From Paragonimus westermani (taxonomy: Eukaryota; Platyhelminthes; Trematoda; Plagiorchiida; Troglotrematidae), in NCBI GenBank assembly GCA_008508345.1, contig QNGE01001266.1, forward strand, positions 44,336 through 108,335: a stretch of 64,000 nucleotides of DNA, read 5' to 3'. The notes beneath the pieces are model-generated. The model ran no database searches. It saw only the letters and a list, made by a program, of their open reading frames with translations, and had not been told where the DNA came from. Position 1 is the stretch's first letter, and each line of letters starts with the position of its first letter. The translations under genes were made by a program, and so were the position numbers. Of this stretch, positions 36,091 to 49,400 are shown piece by piece.

Positions 36091-36410
36091 TCATTCGTGC
36101 CAAATTTGGTGTGAATACTTACAATACAGTTTCATCGTTACTTGGCAATTGACCTGTTGGTTGTAGACTACTGTTCGATCATTTTCTATCCATTCGTTGT
36201 GTAGACACTTCTCAAGCTTACTGGATATAAAAGGTGGACCACGATCGGAAAAAAGTGTCATGCCGAGAAGTGCAGACATTAAAAAACGACTCATAACCAC
36301 GTGAGCATGCGGGAACAGTCGGAGAGCGAGGCAATTCGTCCATCACAGTCAACAAGCATTCGTCATGGAGTGTTGGTGATCGTGGTCCGTTCAGATCGCT
36401 AATCATTTAG
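36091..36410 (-). pseudogene. Ty3/gypsy integrase relic
   Basis: Minus strand, two frames joined near 36290: DLNGP.SPT..DECLLTVMDELPRSPTVPA corresponds to the first catalytic-Asp block, and TLFSDRGPPFISS, LEKC.HNEW, NDRTVVYNQQVN to the second-Asp block and the following helix. There is at least one frameshift and stops. It is clearly more decayed than the element at 51-56 kb and belongs to another copy or family. Confidence 0.65.
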
Positions 36411-36714
36411 TGTTATCCTAGCTCCTAATATTGTTAACGAACGTCTTCAAAGGTACATAGTGCATTTTATGACCTGCATTGCTCATGTTGTCGCAGAGAC
36501 GTCCATTTTTGATTAAAGGCAGGGTGTGCAGTATGTTGGATCAGAGACCTGACCCATTCTTGCTGAAGTTGCATCCAGACTCTCGGTATTTGATCACCAT
36601 CATCTCAAACGGTCGGTCAGCATTAAGTGGATATGCATTCAAGACGACAGTCAACCGGCGTCTATTTAAAAAGTGTGCAAGTCTCGATCCGAAACCCAGA
36701 TAGTACAAATACAC

Positions 36715-37010
36715 TGGGTTCACCGTCTGGGCCCCGTGCTCGGTATGCCGGCGGATCGTCTTCCATACCACGCATTATTCACTGGTTGCTGATGGTTGGA
36801 AGAATTCGCAAGGCGATGAGGTGGTGACGTGGCCACTGACTATGAAAGCTCTGAACGTCCCACCGGGTAAGGTCAGTTGATGCCGTCTACTTGGTAGGAG
36901 AGTTCGTGCCCATTGGCACCACTAATTGGAAAAACTTACTGACAATTTTCTGTTGTAATCAATGGCGTGCCTGTTTTCACAAGTTTGTTAGCTCTTCCCC
37001 CTTGGAAACT
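36715..37010 (+). mobile_element. LINE C-terminal remnant
   Basis: Across frames: RMPADRLPYHALFTG, then GDEVVTWPLTMKALNVPPGKVS.CRLLG, then TTNWKNLLT and NQWRACLFSQVC, matching the standard C-terminal tail of RTE-like LINEs (RMP..RLP.ALF...W...M..L....RCRLPGWGPRD..N.WL.TL...A.NR.QWR). Frames break several times. Confidence 0.6.
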
Positions 37011-39659
37011 CCATTTTTTGTTTTATTTCTTGCTCTCACCTTTTCTTTTGCCTTTCACACATGATGGCAACAGAACATTACTCTGTAATGGGTCCGAAAT
37101 TATTTCGCTAGTATAACGCCCCCATTTTTGTATTTTTATTTCTTCACAGCAGTGAAATGCCGTTCAGTTGAAGAATGCTCTTTAAAAGAAGACTTCTAAT
37201 GTACCATTCTGGTACAATTTAGCAACGATCCCAGCGTCAGGAGACCGTCTCTGAGACTTGAGGCTTTCTATGTTCAGTTGCCATGATGAGTAAAATTCAT
37301 CGGAAGAATGTGAAAGTCAGTTGGCAAGCATACTAGCTTCCCGTTCTTGTGATATGGCATCTTATCGGGGTGGTAATATGCCTGGGGGGTTTGAACTGCT
37401 CTCGGTCCAATTTTATTAGGCCTTTGAAACTGCACATTCTGAACGATCAGCCTTAATTACAGCGATGACACTTTTACTTTCTTTGTTTCTCAGTCTGTAA
37501 CTCTGGATGGCCCCTTAAAGGCGATCTGAATTTGCTCAGCGTGGTTCGACGTTTTTTCCCACGAGTAGTAACACTGCAAGTGCCCTCCAACTTGTGTGAA
37601 TTACTGACTTGTAGAAAGCAAACGACCCTGTTGGTTGCGTCTTAAAGTGTGCGGCAAAATTAATGCAGATCACCAGAGGGTTCAACCGCGATATATTTAT
37701 TTTACTCTTCGTTGATACACATTTCGATGTGATGTACTGTAGAATACATCGTGCAATTTTTTAATCAAGTAGTCAGTCATCGGAGGAGAATATGCATCAA
37801 GGTAGTGGTGTCGGTTGCCGGTATGATTGCAGCCCACAAGCACTCGCTTTTTTCTGGTGGTCGTTTGCCCAAACAAGATTTTGTGCTCTCCATGTGGATT
37901 TTGATCGCTCAACGGTATATCTTAACAGTCTCAGTTTATTCAAACCGGTCGGACGAGTTTTAGTAGTTATAGTTTCCCAGTGATAAGTACACCGTTTGGG
38001 GCCAGGTGTTCGAATAATGCTAAGGGTCGCGCATGGACTGCAGTTGGTCCACCAAGTGAGAAAGGCGGTTTACTTCCGTTGACAACTAGCTCTACTGGTT
38101 GATGTTGACATAAAAAATGACCAAGCAAGATATCTACATGAAGCTTTGCACGTGGATGGCGCATTGCGCTGGAGCAGTGTGCAAGAGTGACATGGATCAT
38201 TATTACTTCACTGTTATCTTACTCTGAGAGTACCATACACGCCATCTTTGTCCACGGATGATCTGAGCAGATCTATGGTTCACGAAGATTTAGTATTCAT
38301 GGTAGCATTTATATGTATTCCGCCGACCTTAGTTAGAGGGTGCAGCAACAGTATTTATTAAAGAGAGCAGAGAAGTAAGGGTGAGAGAGCCACCTTGTTG
38401 TGGGATAAAACCTGCTTTGCGAACTCTGGACCCGTCGCTTCCCCCTGCAATTTACACCTGTCGCATCTCTTTTGAGGGATTTTCTTTAAAGGTGACAAAC
38501 ATACCTACAGGAATGATACGTAGGCTTCAATTAAGCGATCATTTCATTTTGATATATGTGGCTTTGCCGCTGATTCGTTTACACCGTCTGTGTCTCTCGT
38601 TGAAACCGCATACAATTCAGAACACTGAATTTTGGTTTGCTTGAAACTGCTGCTGGTCAAGTCCGGGTAGCCCTGCATGTTCAAAAGTCGTTGAGATATC
38701 TAGTTCAGTTTTTTTAGAAAGTCTCTGGTAAACGTGGTTGGAATGTAGACCGTTGATGGTGCCATGCCTAATGGAACCCTCTCTGGCCTTTTAAGCGGCA
38801 TCAGCTTTGGATCGGCACTTTTTGTGTAGCGTCAGTTGCTTGAAGAATTCGTCAAGCCTCTGATTGGCTGTGGCTACGGGTTGCTATTGATTGGCGATCG
38901 AACAGTTTGGTTGAATGCATAATGTCTCCGGCGTAGGTACAACAGCTTTGAAGATTTGGCACTCTGAAGTGAAATGTTATGCCGACAAATGAGTACAGTT
39001 GTTAAAGGTATGTAATTTGTCGGTTTCGTACTCCCTATTTGATAATAGAAAGGCTGCAAATGTTTGATACCGGTAGTTGTACGGTTTTTCGGCTGAAGGA
39101 TAGAGTTGATCGACCTTGAAAATTTCTGATTCCAAAGTCGTTTCGATATCTATCAACTAAGTTGTGGTGACCTACGGATTTAAGTCACATAACTGGTGCC
39201 GACGGAACCGAGAAGACAGTCTCGTCAGATTAGCTTTACTCGTTTTAATAACTAGACATACAGCTGAAATGGAAAGAAGTATACTTGGAGGTAAACAATA
39301 TCAACGGGCAGTCTATAACAGCTCCGGTGACTGAATCCTACGCACCTTCACAGAAGTTAGAAACGACAATTTTTGATCAACAGCGCTCACCTGTTGTTTT
39401 TTTACCACTCTAAGAACCTCTTCTTCTCGTCATTTGAAGACAGTGGCTTGCTTTGATGCTTGCCACACAAACATGCAGAAAAGAGCGATCCTTAGTAAAA
39501 AAACACATGAGAGGAATAGACCTAACTATATACTGGGACGTTCAGCATCAAGGTTTCCGCACTTTAAAAAACAAGAACCCGAGCTATGTATGAAAGCAGT
39601 ATGTTAAGGCTTCTTTGTGGCTTTCACAGTCATGCGAAAATTACAATTTGGCTAGACAA
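37011..39659. other. No firmly recognised feature
   Basis: Minus-strand 37967-38200 reads KLHVDILLGHFL...GGPTAVHARPLAL, faintly like the C-terminal part of a Bel/Pao protease domain (VD.LLG...GP.A). Nothing around it confirms this. Confidence 0.25.
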
Positions 39660-42200
39660 CATAAAACTACACGCCCTTGAGTGCGGCCAACCACTATTCC
39701 ACCAGTGACTCGACATATATTGACTTTCTCCTTAGTGAATAACTTCGTTCTTCTACGTCAAGTGATCATCCGTACACATCGTCTCTTCTGCCAGTCGGCT
39801 GAGGTGTTATCAGGGTAGCAGATGACTAGCTGGCATTCCTAGAAAATGACCTGACCATCTACCCATGTGCATACTCGTTTGACGCTCACTACCGTCAATC
39901 TACTTCCTGACCGATGCTGATCATCGACATGAAAATCAATAGTCATACTTCAAGACCGTTCATGTATTCAACTTTCAACAGCTAGGATTCACACCAATAC
40001 GTAGCACAGCCTACACAGTCTTCTTACATACGTACCCCTTGAGCTTCAAAAAGATGCCTCTCTGTCGCCAGAAGTGTTTCTGATTAATGAGTCCAACCCT
40101 GGTCTTGGAGGTACTAGCCTCTGCTTCATTCCTCGTATCTCTGCTACTGTTGATGCTACTTCCTAAATAGACAAACCGGTCAACAACCTTCATAACTTAA
40201 TTATTCAGCACTGAACCTCCATAATAACAATAAAGTTTTCAGAAGCAATTTGCTGTTTCAGGCTACAAACCACATTTCCAAATTTTTGACAGCGCTCAAC
40301 GTATCGTCCAGCGTTGTATGCGCAGCTTGAGAGCTGGCAAGCAGATACACCTCTTCGCCAACATAATCAGGATCAGACAGTCTTCTGCCGGACAGGAGAT
40401 CCACTCTGGCGTCTTGCGTGTGCTACAGGCAGTTTTCCATCATTTCAACTATGACAAAATGGAAAAAATAGTGAAAGTAGATAGTCTTGATGTACTCCGT
40501 TTCTGATGATGAAACTGTTAGACAGTTTGCTATAAACCTCAGCTCGAGCAAAAATGTAGGAATAAAGCGGCGACGGTGCTTAAGCGACTTTAACAGCGTA
40601 GATTGACCCGCTGAATCGAATGCACCCCTATAATAGAGAGGCACAGCTGTTGTTTGCCGGTGGTATACATGACACTACTTCCGAATTTAGCGAAGAGTAA
40701 ACATTTGATTCATAGTTTCTCGCCCAAGACGAAAAGCTGCCTGTTCCTCCCTGATGTTTGCCTCTGTAGCTGCAGTGAATGAGGTCATGCTAATTCCCCT
40801 GTGTTTTTCTCAAGAGTCCCGGACATCTTTCTTGAACTTGGGAACTATTCTTGAATGAACTAAACACAGACGAATTTTCTCCGTCGTCCACACAAATTGA
40901 AACAACTGAATAAAGGCTAAAACAAACCATTCCCCTATCTTCTTTGAAAAGTAACATCGCGAAATCGTCTGGGCCAGAATCTCTATAACGTTTAAGAAGT
41001 GGAATGCAATTGTGGACATCCGTTTTGGTGTGTGCTCCTAAATCTACCGGCTCCTGTACTTCATTGTAAGTTTGTAGCTATGATACAGTAGAGGCAGCCT
41101 GCCAGCCAAGTTGATTACCAGTGGTCTGCCTTGGACTATAACCATGGATAAGCTTGAAGAGTGTGACATTGTTATTGGAAACGAAAACGGTTTCTGTTTC
41201 CTCAACTTTCTCCATTAGCCAAGCCTCACAGTCGGTGATCAAGCTATGTCTCACCTTTCTACGGATATCCCTTTCAAATGTTTCATGTGAATTACCAAGG
41301 GGAGTGTTCCGTCTGGCATCTAACAACTCTCTGAAATCCTACATGTGTTCAATCTACAGACCACCGTGACGCATGTTACAGTACCTGCTCCATAAACGGA
41401 CTGTGAGATTTGAATCCAACAAACATTGGGATCTTCAGAGTGAGAACTGCCAAGTTTGCACTCCAGGTTATTTTGATAGTTATACCTTATCTACGGCGTA
41501 GCCAGTTCCTCAACAGCCAGCCGTTGCTGTCGTTGGAGTCATCGCCTAGCATACGTAAGGACAAGGCGGCGACGCACCAACGCATGGTCTAACTCCAGGT
41601 GGGTCCTCCAATAAGAACGAGTCTCAAATGGAATCCCACCATATAACTAACAGCTGTGTAGTTTATCTGAGGCCAAGTCTGATTTGAAATAGGCGGGCAC
41701 CAAGTATAACAGTGGAGCGTACGATACGTAGAATCAGTACTGGCTAGTAAGATATCATAATCAGCGGAGATCTATAACAATCGCCTGCCATTATCCGGGC
41801 AATGTGATGCTATATCGAACCTGCCAACTAAGCAAGACTCAGCCTCACCAGGACAGCCGGCCAGAAGGATCACATCAGAATCATGTGTCAACCGAAGGAG
41901 AGTGGCCAGATCTGAATAACAAGCGTCCTCGACACTGGCATCACTACAGTCATTTGGAGCATAAACAAATGCAGCGAAGACTTCGCGTCTGTAGCTGGCT
42001 TTAGCAGAACACGCACAAGTCTATTGTTACAGGGGTCCAGTCTACCAATGCTGCAGCGGCCGTTATGCTGAGGGCTATACGTGACCTGTAGCGGCAGTCG
42101 TGGAGTCATCCGAAGTGCATAAGCAGTATCGGATAGATAGTGCGAGCGCCGTTATTTCCATGCGTTCACTGCTGTTTTATACTATAGTCTCTGAGATGTG
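39660..42200 (-). pseudogene. Long decayed RTE-like LINE (EN to RT C-terminus)
   Basis: Reading the minus strand from 42,200 down: endonuclease (ALSITAAAALVDWTPV...LCVF at about 42,080-42,000); linker LDARRNTPLGNSHETFERDIRRK...TLFKLIHGYSPRQTTG (41,326-41,110); RT fingers (KIRLCLVHSRIVPKF.K, GISMTSFTAA, EEQAAFRLGRETMNQMFTL, about 40,880-40,690); palm (GRRLSDPDYVGEEVYLLASS, about 40,400); then KVVDRFVYLGSSINSS (40193-40146) and SGHFLGMPASHLLP (about 39,840). The catalytic box reads YVGE instead of YADD. Many stops and frameshifts. Confidence 0.75.
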
Positions 42201-42533
42201 ACGGACGTCGAGTTCAGTGTCGTGCGTTTTATCTTTCGGCCAACCGACCAATACACTGGAGTACGATCATGCGTCCTCAACACAAGTGGGAGTGTGGGGT
42301 CAGTTGCACTGACCCCCGAAGTGTTTTACAAAGCGTCCTAACCTGCTTCATTGATATCATCTACAGCTGGACACCCGTTGTATGTGTTACGGGAGAGCTG
42401 AAGGGGTTGCTGATATGCCCTGACGCGAAGGCAGCTTCCATTTCATTGGCTATTGTTTGGCTAAACTACCCGGCCGACCATCAGACTTCGCACAGGCTTT
42501 TTCTGGTTACCCTGCCTCAGTTAGTGTGAATTG

Positions 42534-42538
<5 letters not shown>

Positions 42539-42578
<40 letters not shown>

Positions 42579-42579
42579 N

Positions 42580-42613
<34 letters not shown>
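42539..42613. repeat. (AT)n microsatellite with one N
   Basis: About 75 bp of AT dinucleotide with a single N at 42579, so the true length is uncertain. Confidence 0.95.
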
Positions 42614-42616
<3 letters not shown>

Positions 42617-43149
42617 CGTTTCATCCAGTGTGTAAGGTTCAAAGTTTTGTCTCTATTTCGCTTTAACTTGGTTCACACGTTTTAGAGCAGGCATGTTCAA
42701 CTCATCAGCCATCCGTTGTGGTCGCAGGAGTTGTCTGAACAAACTTAGAACGTACCGATAAACTCTTAGATACAGTCTGAACCTAGGCGTGCTTCACTGA
42801 AGTTCCAAATAGAGCCAGGTTTCTTATAACTGACAGCGATATACTACTATCAGGTCTGATCAGATTTAGAGATGGAAGACACCAGTTGGAGTGGTGATAC
42901 ATACTTTCTGATCCCATTGCTGGCTGAAATTAACTTGCATTCGACGCGGGATAACAGTCGTAGCATATCGTTATCTGGACCGTGGTATAGAAAAAATGAT
43001 GACTCAGACCAGGTTTAACATGGTACGACCGCGCAGTCTCATTACCCTTACTCTTGACAAAAATGAACCTATCAGAACTAAGTGTGAATTAATGGAAGCA
43101 GCTGAATTGAAGAAGAGATTGTTGTTAACCCTGTCACAGTAGTCAACGT

Positions 43150-43345
43150 GCGATTAGAAGACGCTTGAAAAGTTTAGGGGATTTCAGCTCCTGGAGCTAA
43201 TCCCAACAAAGCTTGCTTACCACACAGCAGAGAGCCTACCGACAATGCAGTTTAGCCTTTCAATTCGTCTGCGGTCGTTATGCTGAGGGCTATATCTGGT
43301 TCAGCCTAACCGGGAGCAGAAGCTCTCGAATAGTCTGAAGTGCGC
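43150..43345 (-). mobile_element. LINE endonuclease fragment
   Basis: The reverse complement of 43240-43340 aligns with that of 42040-42120, sharing TATAGCCCTCAGCATAACG plus flanking matches, so it is a second copy of the same LINE segment. It is short and non-coding now. Confidence 0.55.
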
Positions 43346-46300
43346 AACCTGTGTCCTACAGACAGCTCAGCTGGGTGATTCCGACACTTAATATATACAT
43401 ATATACATTATCTGTACCGTCGGAAGGCTCAAACTAAAATCCTAACTTTTGATGCAGCCGAAGTAACATTCGGGCTAAGTTGACCTGACCATCGTCTATA
43501 AGTTTGCTCTTAAAACCTGTAGAAGTTGATTTGATTTTGTCAATTGTGCTGTCTAGCCTTGACAGGTTACCTTGACTACAGTTGCATAGGTTTCCTAATG
43601 CTTATTTTTAAACGTCACTCCGCTATCTGTCTTGACGTTGCTTGAACTTGTGGCACAAAAATATTGAGCCAACGAGTTTTTAAATAGCCGAAGTCTCCAC
43701 GATTCGCTTTTGGTGGGGGCGGTTAAGGTTAACAATGTTATTTGTTTTGGATTTACGCAGTCCACACATTGGGATTGTAGTTTGCCTTGGTTGTGTTCAC
43801 GGCTGTTCGGTATTTGAATGTGACCTACTGTTTTGTGATACGACCCCACAAACCTGCAGCTCCTTAGTGGTTCAGTGTCTTGCTCACAGTTGTGCTTATG
43901 TTTGTCTCCGGTTTCAGCTATGAATACTCTGGACCTGTAAGGACCATCGCACATTTCCCTCTCGTCAGCGTCCAGTGCAGGTGTGGTTCACTCGTAATTC
44001 TTATCGGAATAGGGATCGTCAGGTACATGTACCTAGGTTAGACCACTTCAACAGACTGACCTCACACAGAGTAATAAAGCTTAATTGAACTGGTTTGAGT
44101 CTTATCGTTTAAAAATTTCTTGTTTCTCAAGAGAAGTGTGACTGTCATTTTTGTATGGGTGCATACAACAACTGAATGAAAATGTTGGTTTTGTTTACTC
44201 AGTTATCTCCGAGCGCCAGTTAGAAATACTTCGTCCGCGTTGTTTTTTGACGAGTTTTCACAAACTTAGTGGTCAATTCAGTGTATTTCCGTTTTTGGCA
44301 CGAAGATTGCGAGTTTGAATCGTTCTGACTATTCTTATTCATTGAGTCCACACAATAAGAGACTGATTATAGAATTTTGATTGAACACTGGACATTACGA
44401 AACGTTATTTTGGGATCCAATTTCCGTTCTGTTGATATGGCGGTGCTTTGTAGACAGACCTCCTGTTCTATGGGTCGAGTATATTTACGACTGATCCACT
44501 GACATCCCAATTAACTCGATGGAACAATTTATTCTGAATTCCTAAGAAGTAATCCAAATGTATTCCCAATTGGCACCGGACCCGAGAAAACTGGTACAGT
44601 TGGAAGCAAACTTGTATGTTTCCAACAATGTTTGGCTCTAGCCTAGTCTGGGACCAATGAGAGCAACTAAGCAAAAATAAAAAAGCGCAAGATGGGCTCA
44701 CATCTGAGTGGTGACACCTACAACATGCTTAGAACCTTTGTGTATTCTAAACAACGTTATATACAACACTGTTGGGGACGGGCACGATGGTGACTTCACG
44801 CACGCGAACCACAACGCGAACACCGAGTGATAGTTCATCTCATGCGAACGTACACTTGACTTATTGTCTGAGAAGGTCATGATCGAGTAAAACATCAGCA
44901 CACAACTAAGACAGAACCGAAGGTTTCATGCACAAGCAAAAGTGACTATATTTTATTTGCAAAACAGTGCCTCTGAGTGAAACCCGATAAGTATACAGAT
45001 GCCATGATAATTTTATTACGAAAGTCCTTGGTGTTCCATTGGCTTAGATGTACAACAGAACTGCAGGCGGATTACCTACTATAACTAAGGTGGAAACAAG
45101 TAAAATCAGCTTCTACCGAGACTACTGCATTTGTTGTCTGAGTTACATGTTCTGCTTGGTTAATCAGGAGTGTTCACCGTAGTGTTACGAGGTGTGGGTG
45201 GAATCGAGGATCGGTGAAGGTGCGATTGCGTTTGCGCTAATTCTAGTATCAGTCTAGAGGTCTGGTGTTTTTGCTACGGCAGTCTCAACCAGATGTGATT
45301 CAGCTGTCATTGCGTTCTTCTGATTGTGTACAGTTGTTAAAATTTTAAAACTGTAATCTTCAATAAGGCCTTCAGCTTTCGAAAGAATTCAGCAAGATTT
45401 TCATTGCACTGTTTGGCGCTTGATAACGAGTGGCGCGCGTCTTTTGCCTTTACAGTTATATGTTAAATATCCAGCGTTGCTCGTGTAGGTGGAAGGGGGA
45501 AGACTGGATTTGGAGATTGTTGTTCACTGGGTGAAAAGAATTAACTGATACCGTGGTACCGACGGGTCCATTGATCGGAAGCAATTGGTCATTAAGGAAC
45601 AACGTGAAATCGTTCTGGTTGCATCATAATGGTAACTAAGTAGAGTAAGTGATGATTGGAAGGCACGGGCAACGACAGGTCAAGACGAAGGGCAAACGCC
45701 CAGACATCATGTGTTCTTAGCGCAGTGACTGAACTGTAAAATAGTAATAATCAATTTAGGAATCTAGAAATGTGGACGTAAATGTGTATGTAGGAGTGGG
45801 CAGCTGAGTAAATTGGGGGAAGATTCATGACAATTATGGTGCATGTACTTTGGTTTACTGTTTTTAATTTGAACCTTTAGGATACAGTGTATTGTGGATT
45901 CATGCCCATGTTCAGTGGTTAGTATAACTTAATATCTACCGTATTTTGGTTGCCTATCACAATTTTGGAATAAGGATATTTTCTGGTCGCCTTATATCCT
46001 TTCCCGTCAAGCTCCAGTACTGTTCATCTCCATCAGTGAATGTGACTCACGTCACGTGAGACGGTCACGTTCTTTTGGCCACAGTTCTACCTTATATGCC
46101 TGATAGTTCTTTGTATGGGGCCATGTCGGTCATTCAGAATGGCCTTTATGACTGTTGTGTACTTTCTCACACCTTTTCGATGGTTTTTGGCAGGCGTCTT
46201 TTGCGATCACAGCAAACTTAAGAATTTCAAAAATGTTCCCCTAGCAGTATTATGTTCATTCATGAGAACCATTTCTCGACAATGATTAATGGAGCATTTC
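43346..46300. other. No recognised gene; possible SINE trace
   Basis: Nothing coding. Around 44270-44330 TTAGTGGTCAATTCAG and GCGAGTTTGAATC resemble A and B boxes of a tRNA-derived SINE; tentative. Confidence 0.3.
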
Positions 46301-46302
46301 AA

Positions 46303-46316
46303 TGTGTGTTTTTCAG
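46303..46316 (+). other. Candidate 3' splice acceptor (possible spliced-leader site) before BCKDHA
   Basis: TGTGTTTTTCAG ends at 46316, 17 nt before the BCKDHA ATG. It could be the acceptor of a 5' UTR intron or a trans-splicing acceptor, which flukes use for a subset of genes. No upstream exon could be recognised. Confidence 0.4.
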
Positions 46317-46333
46317 CCAGTATCTCTCTAACA

Positions 46334-46408
46334 ATGCAGGCTCATTATATTGCTTTTCGTCGACTTTGCTTTTCCCTTGGTCGGTTGTCCGCATTGGGTA
46401 CACGCAAG
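46334..46408 (+). CDS. BCKDHA: BCKDHA exon 1 (targeting peptide)
   Basis: 25 codons from ATG 46334 to AAG, donor GTCAGT, then a 41-bp intron (46409-46449). Phase 0. The start was chosen because the frame joins exon 2 exactly and the peptide is presequence-like. Confidence 0.8.
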
Positions 46409-49400
46409 GTCAGTTTGGAACATCTGTCCTGCCAACCCACTGTTTTTAGGTTTCCGTGGAAAAGATGGTATTTCCCGGACACACAACCAACTTCACTAGC
46501 AAGCTGGAGCTTAAGAAACCGGAAGAAAATCAGGCGATTCCGATTTATCGTGTTTTAGACAAGGAAGGTGTCCCTGTTAGTGAAGACGTTGAGCCACAGG
46601 TACTCGGTTTTGTACCAAACAGCAATTCTGTATTACTTTAAGCTAGAAAAAGACTACGTTCTGAAAGCATTTCGTACCATGGTACTTTTGAACACAATGG
46701 ATCGCATTATGTACGAGTCACAACGTCAAGGTCGCATCTCGTTCTATATGACCAATTACGGTGAGGAGGCTTGTCACATCGGTTCGGCCTCTGCGCTTGA
46801 CAAAGGTGAGTACCAGCATCTGTGTGGTGCTTTCGTTCACTCTTGTGTGCTTGAGAACTGAAGACACTGGCCACGTGGTGGTAGCCTTCAAACAAACAGT
46901 AAGTGTGAAAAGTCAGGGCTTCGGCTGAATTCGAACCAGCGACGGACACAGCATGCCTCAACGCGGCAAGCGCTCTACCAGCTGAGCCTCATCTAAAATC
47001 NGACACAGCATGCCTCAACGCGGCAAGCGCTCTACCAGCTGGGTCTCATCTAAAATCATAATCTGCCACACTAATTAGTAAAACAGTACACGAACATTTC
47101 TGTTCTTAGTATCGTCACTAAAAGACAAGCGCGAAGCCCTGACTGTTCTTGCTCGTTCTCCAATTTGATGGACGTAGTCTTTATGGGGCCACTTCCTCTG
47201 TGGTGTTATTTATTGCCATCAGAAAGACTTTGAACTGTTTTTCATTTATGTGAAGTTCTTGGCTGGCCTGTCTGTAAAACAAACACAAAGTTAACGTTTA
47301 TATTCTGTTATGGAGCTGGTCGGTAGTACGTACCCCCATCCGAACTTGGATTCGAACTCGTGTGACATCACGTTATGTGTACTCGGGTGGCTACCTGTAA
47401 ACGTTTAACCGGAAGTACCTCGTTGCCGAAGCGGATGGAATCCAGTTTCTGACGCGAAAACACCGATGAACTCTAAAAAGCTGACGTAAGTCGAGTTATG
47501 TACCCCCTCTTAGAGTATGTCATTAGAAGGGTTTATGTGAATGCGGAAACAGTGGTCAACCATGTATTCAACTTGCTACCTTGACCGTGCCATTTCTACA
47601 CAACACAAAACGAATGTACCGAACCACTGACACGAACCGTCGCGATACCGCGACCAAAGTCGGTTCTCCTGTTATGACTGAAGCTTTAGTGTAGTCATTA
47701 AAGTTTCTCGCGATGGTACTTTTAGCGACAAGTCACATTACTTTTTATCCTGCCAATGTATCCATGTACTTCTTGTTTGGTCCAAGATGATTTGATCTAT
47801 GGACAGTATCGGGAGGCTGGAGTTCTGTTGTGGCGAGGACTGACGTTGGAACAGATGATAGACCAGTGCTATTCGAACGTTGGCGATTGCAACAAGGGAA
47901 GACAGATGCCAGTACATTATGGTTCACGGGAACTGAACTTTTCCACTATCTCTTCTCCTCTAGCTACTCAAGTGCCAATAGGTAAGTGAACAGTTGAATG
48001 CATATCATTGTGACTTTTTTTATACCTTTGTAAGACTAATCTTTTGTTTGTGTTATTGACTCACGTGAACATGGTTAATGTAGCCCACACTAAGTTCGTC
48101 ATTAATTGGTATAGTAGCACCGTATTCATGCACAAAATATACACATCCAAACTCAGCACGTTTTCTCTTTACCTTGGATTGTTTCTGGGTTAGCCAACGT
48201 TGATGCACTGCTTCCACTCGGCAGCTGGAACCAGTACTTCTGTCATGAATTGACAGTAGAATAGAAAGCCTTGGTGAGATCGGCCGTCCTGGCCGTTCTA
48301 CTGTGAATAGAACTATTCGCTTTCTTACCGTTCCTAATAATATACATTGTTGCCTTTTGTGTTCTATACTTTTGCGACAGTAACGATCCAATCTTAGTAC
48401 ATAAATTCACCATTTCGCATAGTGAGTTTTCTGTTCGTAAGGAACAAATTAATTATGTAAGTTATTTGGTAGCTGACCCAGTAAGTCGTTCGATTAAACG
48501 AGGAACATCTTTACGACACCACAGAACTACAGTTTCTTGAGTAAGTACGACTGGAGCAGATTATTCTGTTGCATTCGCACCAGTCGAACGACGGTGAAAC
48601 AGAAGTCAAGTCAATCTTGAAGGGAATTGGGAGCATTTGAAAGTACACATTATACGGGAGTGCAATTGAATTACTCTTGTGGACTCCCGAGAAAATGCGC
48701 TGGATCGACAGCAAAATAAAAGAGCACTTGGCAGAACTCAAAGTTTCTGCCTCTTAGTAAACAAAGCGGGTGACTTGGTCCCGAGAACTGACCGCGCTAC
48801 TTGCTTCAAGCCACATCAAAGAACGAATAGAAAAAGCCACTTTGTTTCGCTCGAAAACGTGTGTAGCCGGGAGAAAAATGTAAATCTTTCCCAACCAGAA
48901 GTTTAAGGGACAGTCGCGGAAATCGGTAGTTGAAGCCACCAGGCGACCAGTAAGCATGGGAGATTAAGAGTCAAGTAGGTAAGAGAAATAGTGAATATTA
49001 CCTCTGGATTGTTGTGGGAACTTCTGTTTATTGCGATTGATCAAAATCGTTTCCTCTGGGCAGGAGATGTTTTGGAGGATAAAAGGGGCTCCCTGACGAT
49101 TACTGAAGGTACTCTGATTGTATCTCTCTCCTCTTATCTCAAAGGAATCCTTTCACGTAGGTAGAATGGTGTTCATTACAGTAAACAAATTTTCAGGTGA
49201 AATCCAACATTCTCTCACATTTACATTGTCTTTATTGGTTATCTCTGGCTGGAAATGATGTACTGTTTGCACAACAGCGTTGGATACATCGTTTTTCAGA
49301 TAACCGGATATTAGCCATTAAACCTCCAATATATCGTTGGACCTTTTCGTTGCAGTCCGTGTAAGCGAACAACGTGCCTTTCCCAAGTTAAGTACATTTT

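Noticed and set aside
37967..38200. Bel/Pao protease fragment
   Set aside because: Only a faint VD.LLG...GP.A pattern, without RT or integrase neighbours; kept as a remark only.
42457..42666. ORF rich in alternating Ile-Tyr
   Set aside because: Translation of the AT microsatellite.
46895..47000. tRNA gene on the minus strand
   Set aside because: A and B boxes are good, but the acceptor stem does not pair and the anticodon arm is poor; a SINE head fits better.
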